64,000 nucleotides of DNA from JBNJGB01 sp051747385 (GTDB lineage: Bacteria > Myxococcota_A > UBA9042 > PHBI01 > JACKFB01). The notes below the pieces were generated by a model. That model saw only the letters and a list, made by a program, of their open reading frames with translations. It ran no database searches and had not been told where the DNA came from. Positions 60,060 through 64,000 of the stretch are shown here, in pieces (position 1 is the first letter of the stretch; every line of letters starts with the position of its first letter). The stretch spans positions 154,429 to 218,428 of the forward strand of contig JBNJGB010000007.1 in NCBI GenBank assembly GCA_051747385.1, written 5' to 3'. Made by a program: the position numbers and the translations under genes.

Positions 60060-61064
60060 CTACATCGCCGAGCAGACCGTGTCCGTGATGAGGCGCGTCA
60101 CCACGTACGGGTCCATGTTCGCGTTCGGCCGGCGATCCTCGATGTAGCCCTTGCCGTCGCGGGCGACCATCCACGGGATGCGCACGGACGCGCCGCGGTC
60201 CGACACCCCGTACCGGAACTCCCGGTAGGAGCACGTCTCGTGGAGGCCGGTCAGGCGCGCCGCGACATTGTGGCCGTAGTGCTGGATGTGCAGGTCGGCC
60301 TTCTCGCCCAGGGCCTCCGCCGCCTTGATGATGGCGTCGTAGCTCTCGCGCATGGCCTTGTTGGAGAAGTTCGTGTGGGCGCCGGCGCCGTTCCAGTCGC
60401 CCTTGACCGGCTTGGGGTCGAGGGTGGCGTTGACCTCGTAGTCCTCGGCGATCCGGTACAGGAGGTAGCGGGCCAGCCACATCTGGTCGGAGACCTCGAC
60501 GGGGCCGACGGGGCCGATCTGGAACTCCCACTGACCGGGCATGACCTCGGCGTTGATGCCGGACAGCCGAATGCCGGCGCGGAGACAGGCCTCCATGTGG
60601 TCCTCGACGATGGGCCGCCCGTGGACCTCGTCGTCACCCACGCCGCAGTAGTAGGGGCCCTGCGGCCCGGGGAAGCCGCGCTCGGGCCAGCCCAGCGGGG
60701 TCGAGCCCTTGAAGAAGGTGTACTCCTGCTCGATGCCGAACCAGGACTCCTGGTCGGCGTACTTGTCGGCGGTCTCGACGCACGCGGCCCGGGTGTTGCT
60801 GGGGTGCGGCTGCATGTCCGTCGTCAGGACCTCGCACAGCGCCAGCTTGTGGTGGCCGCCGCGGATCGGGTCGTCCGTGACCAGCACCGGCCGCAGCACG
60901 CAGTCGGACGCGTCCCCCGGCGCCTGGTTGGTGCTCGACCCGTCGAAGCCCCAGATCGGAGGCTCCTCGCCGTTGTCGACGACCTTCGTCTTCGAGCGCA
61001 GGGTCGCGGTCGGCTTGTTGCCGTCGATCCAGATGTACTCGATCTTGGTATAGTCGTAAGCCAT
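60060..61064 (-). CDS. glnII: Glutamine synthetase type II
   Basis: A 334-residue GSII enzyme, the eukaryote-like type (E. coli GSI is about 470 residues), which makes glutamine from glutamate and ammonia. Landmarks: the N-terminal beta-grasp IWGFDGSSTNQAPGDASD, the metal-binding GIEQEYTFF, and QWEFQIGPVGPVEVSDQMWL and NGAGAHTNFS in the catalytic domain. GSII is found in rhizobia, actinomycetes and some deltaproteobacteria. The ATG at 61064 has GAGAGGACC upstream, and a possible sigma-54 promoter lies about 98 bp upstream of the start. Confidence 0.96.
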   Translation of the reverse strand: MAYDYTKIEYIWIDGNKPTATLRSKTKVVDNGEEPPIWGFDGSSTNQAPGDASDCVLRPVLVTDDPIRGGHHKLALCEVLTTDMQPHPSNTRAACVETADKYADQESWFGIEQEYTFFKGSTPLGWPERGFPGPQGPYYCGVGDDEVHGRPIVEDHMEACLRAGIRLSGINAEVMPGQWEFQIGPVGPVEVSDQMWLARYLLYRIAEDYEVNATLDPKPVKGDWNGAGAHTNFSNKAMRESYDAIIKAAEALGEKADLHIQHYGHNVAARLTGLHETCSYREFRYGVSDRGASVRIPWMVARDGKGYIEDRRPNANMDPYVVTRLITDTVCSAM

Positions 61065-61161
61065 GTTGGTCCTCTCGTGCCTGGCGTCTTGCGAGGGATG
61101 CGTCTCGGACCGCGCAGGCTTCGCGATCCGTGGGTTCCAGGGGTACTCCTCGCGTGTTTCG

Positions 61162-61177
61162 AGCACATTTCGTGCCC
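61162..61177 (-). promoter_or_regulatory. Candidate sigma-54 promoter of glnII
   Basis: On the minus strand GGGCACG-AAAT-GTGCT matches the -24/-12 consensus TGGCACG-N4-TTGCW with two mismatches. It is correctly oriented and about 98 bp before the glnII start, in line with nitrogen control by an NtrC-type activator. Confidence 0.45.
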
Positions 61178-61340
61178 GTAAAACCCCTGGAACCACGGGG
61201 GGCAACGCACACGCGCGTGGCGCGCGCGTAACGCGCGAAAGGTCGGGTGGGGCGTGTCCGGATCGCGGCCGGGCGCCGACCCCGGGTGGATGTCGGGGCT
61301 CGCTTTGCGGTGTATCGTGAGGGCGGAGGAGGTGACTCAC

Positions 61341-62132
61341 GTGCCGGACTGGGATCCCGACCTGTACGACCTTTTCGACGAGGAGCGGCGGCGGCCGTTC
61401 GACGACCTCGTGCGCCTCCTGCCGCCGTCCGTCCCGGGTCGCTGGGTCGACCTGGGATGCGGGCACGGCCAGGGGACCTCCGACGTGGCCGAGCGGCTGG
61501 GGGCGAGCCACGTCCTGGCCGTCGACCGCTCCTCGGCCATGCTCGAGCGGGCCCCCGACAAGGGCAAGCGGATCGCCTGGCGGGAGGCCGACATCGTCGA
61601 CGTCGTGCACGAGGAGGGCCGCCCCTGGGACCTGGTCCTGAGCAACGCCGCCCTGCACTGGGTCGACGGCCACGAGCACCTCTTCCCGCGCCTGCTCGAG
61701 CGGGTGGCGCCGGGGGGCTGGCTGGCCGTACAGATGCCCTTCAACCACCGCGCCCCGACCCACACCCTCCTCGATCGCGTGGCGCGCGAGCCGGAGTTCG
61801 CCGCGTCGTTCGACGGGTTCGAGCGGCGCTATCCCGTGCTCGAACCCGAGGCCTACGCGACGCTCCTGGAGGAGGCGGACTTCCGCCACCGGATCTGCGA
61901 GCTCCGGACGTATCGCCATGCCATGCCGGCGCCGGAGGCCATCGCAGACTTCACGCGCGCCACGGCGATGCGTCCGTACCTGGAGCGCCTCGACGACGAG
62001 CTCCACCGCGACGCCTACATCGCCCGCTACGTGGACCTGCTCGACGAGGCCTATCCGCCGTGCGACCTGCAGGGCACGCGCCTTCTCGACTACCAGCGTC
62101 TGCTGATCGTCGGACGCCGACCGCCCGGGTGA
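61341..62132 (+). CDS. Trans-aconitate 2-methyltransferase-like
   Basis: A 263-residue class I methyltransferase with the Tam-family pattern: DWDPDLYDLFDEERRRPFDD, motif I RWVDLGCGHGQGTSDVAERL, then DLVLSNAALHWVDGHEHLF and GGWLAVQMPFNHRAPTHTLL. It probably methylates trans-aconitate, removing an inhibitor of aconitase. The GTG at 61341 is eight bases after GGAGGAGG; a GTG at 61332 is too close to it. Confidence 0.88.
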   Translation: MPDWDPDLYDLFDEERRRPFDDLVRLLPPSVPGRWVDLGCGHGQGTSDVAERLGASHVLAVDRSSAMLERAPDKGKRIAWREADIVDVVHEEGRPWDLVLSNAALHWVDGHEHLFPRLLERVAPGGWLAVQMPFNHRAPTHTLLDRVAREPEFAASFDGFERRYPVLEPEAYATLLEEADFRHRICELRTYRHAMPAPEAIADFTRATAMRPYLERLDDELHRDAYIARYVDLLDEAYPPCDLQGTRLLDYQRLLIVGRRPPG

Positions 62133-62144
62133 GCCCTGCGCCTT

Positions 62145-62834
62145 TCAGAGCAGCGTCGGGAGCCGCTCCCGGCAGCCGGGATCGTCGTGGGCTGGCGTGT
62201 TCACGCGGGTGGTGACCGGCCACCCCTCCATGCGGTCGGCGGGGAAGGGGCCCAGCATCGCCGACAGGGCGTCGCGAGGCGTGTACGGATCGAGCCAACG
62301 CGCGCGGTCCTGGGCATCCACGATGGCGGGCATGCGATCGTGGAGCCTCGCCACCATGGGGTTCGGATCCGTGGTGAGGATGGTGAAGGTCTCCAGAACC
62401 TCGCCGGTCTCCGGATCGTCCCAGGACTCCCAGAGCCCCGCCATGGTGAAGGGCTCGCCGTCGACGAGGCCCACGTGCCAGGGCTCCTTGGTGCGCTGCC
62501 CGGGCACCTTGCGCCACTCGTAGAAGCCGTCGGCCGGGACCAGGCAGCGGCGTCGCTCGAAGGCCGCCCGGAAGGCGGGCTTGGAGGCGGCCGTCTCGCC
62601 CCGCGCGTTGATGAGCTTGTTCCCGATGCGGGTATCCTTCGCCCAGAACGGGACGAGGCCCCAGCGGAGCCACGCCCCGCGCCTGCCCTCGCCCGGCAGC
62701 ACGCGCGCCACGGGCACGCGCTGGGTCGGCGCGACGTTCCAGCGCGGCGTCGCGTCCGCGACGTCCTCCAGGGGGATCTCCAGCAGGTCCGCGAGATCCT
62801 CGCCCGAAAGGGCCATCCCGAATCGTCCGCACAT
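62145..62834 (-). CDS. SRAP-family abasic site protein (YedK/HMCES-like)
   Basis: A 229-residue SOS response-associated peptidase. Catalytic Cys2 (MCGRFGMALS), NARGETAASKPAFR and the Glu in GFYEWRK, and HDRMPAIVD carry the four conserved sites that form the thiazolidine link to abasic sites in ssDNA. The ATG at 62834 is required for Cys2 after Met removal. Confidence 0.95.
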   Translation of the reverse strand: MCGRFGMALSGEDLADLLEIPLEDVADATPRWNVAPTQRVPVARVLPGEGRRGAWLRWGLVPFWAKDTRIGNKLINARGETAASKPAFRAAFERRRCLVPADGFYEWRKVPGQRTKEPWHVGLVDGEPFTMAGLWESWDDPETGEVLETFTILTTDPNPMVARLHDRMPAIVDAQDRARWLDPYTPRDALSAMLGPFPADRMEGWPVTTRVNTPAHDDPGCRERLPTLL

Positions 62835-62936
62835 GGCGCCTCCTCCCCGTCCCGTGAGTCCGGGTTCAGGCTATCGCACGCCGGGAAGGATCGGATAGAG
62901 TCATCCGTTCTACGGAGCCGACCGGGAACGAACCGC

Positions 62937-63425
62937 ATGGCCGACTTCAAGAACTACATCACGCCCCGAGGCTATCGGCTCCTTCGCGACGAGCAGGACG
63001 AGCTCCTGCGCGAGGAACGCCCGAAGGTCGTCGAGGAGGTCGCCTGGGCCGCCTCCCTGGGCGACCGCTCGGAGAACGCCGAGTATATCTACGGCAAGAA
63101 GCGCCTCCGGGAGATCGACCGCCGCCTGCGCTGGCTGGACAAGCGCATCGACGCGGCCGAGGTCATCGAGCCGGGCATCGACCGGGGCGACAAGGTCTTC
63201 TTCGGCGCGACGGTGGTGCTCGGCTATCCCGACGGCAGCGAGCGGACCTACACCCTGGTCGGCGAGGACGAGATCGAGGCCGACAAGGGCCGCATCTCCT
63301 GGCGCTCCCCCCTGGGCCGCGTCCTCATGCGGCGCCGCGAGGGCGACGAGGTCACGCTGAATCACGTCGGCGAGGAGACGGACATCGAGATCCTCGAGGT
63401 CCTCTACGAGCCGGACGACGAGTAG
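62937..63425 (+). CDS. greB: Transcription elongation factor GreB-like
   Basis: A 162-residue GreA/GreB-type factor that rescues backtracked RNA polymerase. The N-terminal coiled coil (NYITPRGYRLLRDEQDELL) ends in the acidic tip region LGDRSENAEYIYGKKRLREI; the KKRLREIDRRLRWLDKRI stretch is GreB-like. The C-terminal domain (GATVVLGYPDGSERTYTLVG) is complete. Start ATG 62937. Confidence 0.94.
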   Translation: MADFKNYITPRGYRLLRDEQDELLREERPKVVEEVAWAASLGDRSENAEYIYGKKRLREIDRRLRWLDKRIDAAEVIEPGIDRGDKVFFGATVVLGYPDGSERTYTLVGEDEIEADKGRISWRSPLGRVLMRRREGDEVTLNHVGEETDIEILEVLYEPDDE

Positions 63426-63447
63426 GCACGGCGGCCCGCTTCGAAGA

Positions 63448-63493
63448 GCTCGCGCCAAGGCGCCAAGGCCTGGAGAACGCGGGGAAGCGCAGT
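63448..63493 (+). repeat. Interspersed repeat R2, copy 4
   Basis: GCTCGCGCCAAGGCGCCAAG followed by GCCTGGAGAACGCGGGGAAG and CGCAGT, close to the copy at 17962-18007. It lies just after greB, in non-coding DNA. Confidence 0.65.
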
Positions 63494-63578
63494 AGGATGG
63501 CCCCGGCGGCAGAACCGATCACACGCCGGCGAGGACGCCGGTCCTGCTCGGACTGCGAGCCGACAACGGCACGCAGTC

Positions 63579-63767
63579 CTACCGCCGCCGCGTCTCGTAG
63601 TCGTAGCTCACGAGCTCGCCCCCCTGGTAGGTGAGGCGCTCGCGCCTGTCCTCGTCGCTGATGGAGACGGTGCCGCGGTTTTCCTGCGTCCACTCCTTGG
63701 CGAAGTCGATCGCCTCGCGGCGGGTGTCGTAGCTCCGGATGTCGTCGCCCAGCACGACCTCGAACAT
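63579..63767 (-). CDS. Small hypothetical protein
   Basis: A 62-residue protein (MFEVVLGDDIRSYDTRREAI ...) with an alpha/beta character (YDTRREAIDFAKEWTQENRG) and a C-terminal beta stretch (RLTYQGGELVSYDYETR). The ATG has AAGAGG upstream. No family is recognised; the balanced charge and ribosome site support a real small gene. Confidence 0.55.
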   Translation of the reverse strand: MFEVVLGDDIRSYDTRREAIDFAKEWTQENRGTVSISDEDRRERLTYQGGELVSYDYETRRR

Positions 63768-64000
63768 GGCAACCTCTTCGGGATCGCTCGAGGGGGGCCG
63801 GGCCCGCGTTCACCCGACGCAAGATCGGAGCCCCCTGGTTCGGCGGTCGCGGAACGTACGCAGGGCCCTCTCGCTTGTCAATCGGATTAATGTAGTCGCG
63901 CGCATGACGCGCGGAACGCATCAGATGAGGCGAAGCTGCGGGTCCCGATCGGGGCGTCGGAAGGGGGACCCCGCAGGGGGTCCGGGGTGCTCGCCGAACC
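63768..64000. other. End of window, no gene seen
   Basis: GC-rich stretch with an AT-richer patch near 63877-63900 (TTGTCAATCGGATTAATGTA). No supported coding frame; possible promoter for a gene beyond the edge. Confidence 0.4.

Overview
The window is very GC-rich chromosomal DNA, densely packed with short-spaced or 4-nt-overlapping genes, and it reads as one continuous bacterial chromosome. The organism is most likely a free-living aerobic deltaproteobacterium in the wide sense (Myxococcota or Bradymonadota-like). This is inferred from secreted lipoproteins with Asp/Pro/Thr-rich linkers after the lipobox, a protein resembling myxobacterial MXAN_5187-type sequences, a eukaryote-type glutamine synthetase II, and a deltaproteobacterial/archaeal style of cytochrome c maturation. 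No rRNA, tRNA, CRISPR array, prophage or intact transposase was recognised.

Layout. 80-10811 (minus strand): moaA followed by a long cytochrome c maturation (Ccm, System I) operon, ccmE - ccmF/ccmH fusion - ccmI-like - membrane-anchored protein - ccmA - ccmB - ccmC - ccmD-like - two further membrane or secreted proteins. A 163-bp inverted-repeat element flanked by a perfect 10-bp duplication sits between ccmB and ccmC. 10984-20394: a lysine-repeat protein, a TPR lytic transglycosylase, a double copy of the same element, a flippase-like protein, ssb and pepA. 20526-32441: an aspartokinase remnant, surface lipoproteins, a methyltransferase with N-terminal PqqD-like segments, rimO, lolA and a LolC/E-like permease. 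32565-35100: a RodZ-like HTH membrane protein, mgtE and recO. 35138-41418 is the accessory part: a decayed RHH/GNAT toxin-antitoxin pair, a SufR-like Fe-S regulator, and a divergent cluster (two DUF2249 proteins, a multi-TM haem-type membrane protein, a MIP18-family protein, NorE-like and NorF-like oxidase subunits, a truncated globin) that looks like a nitric oxide or low-oxygen response unit. Its first DUF2249 gene carries a 180-bp in-frame insertion with 13-bp terminal inverted repeats. An almost 900-bp stretch without a convincing gene follows. 41419-64000 is mostly housekeeping: nth, rpsB-tsf-pyrH-frr, comEC, a DUF2339 protein, lepA, a trypsin-like protease, a large beta-propeller/alpha-barrel lipoprotein, glnII with a possible sigma-54 promoter, a Tam-like methyltransferase, an SRAP peptidase and greB.

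How the parts work together. The Ccm operon would supply mature c-type cytochromes to an aerobic respiratory chain. It is a variant system, because the CcmE haem-binding residue is Cys rather than His and CcmH is fused to CcmF with an unusual CDC/CAC Cys pattern. MoaA adds the first step of molybdenum cofactor synthesis to the same transcription unit. The second respiratory theme, the NorE/NorF/globin/DUF2249 cluster, is paired with an Fe-S regulator whose candidate palindromic operators lie in the shared divergent promoter region. Three kinds of short interspersed repeats (the TSD-flanked element, the inserted palindrome and a GCGCCAAG-type repeat) show that small non-autonomous elements have shaped this genome. 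All function calls rest on reading the sequence and on family knowledge; no database search was run.
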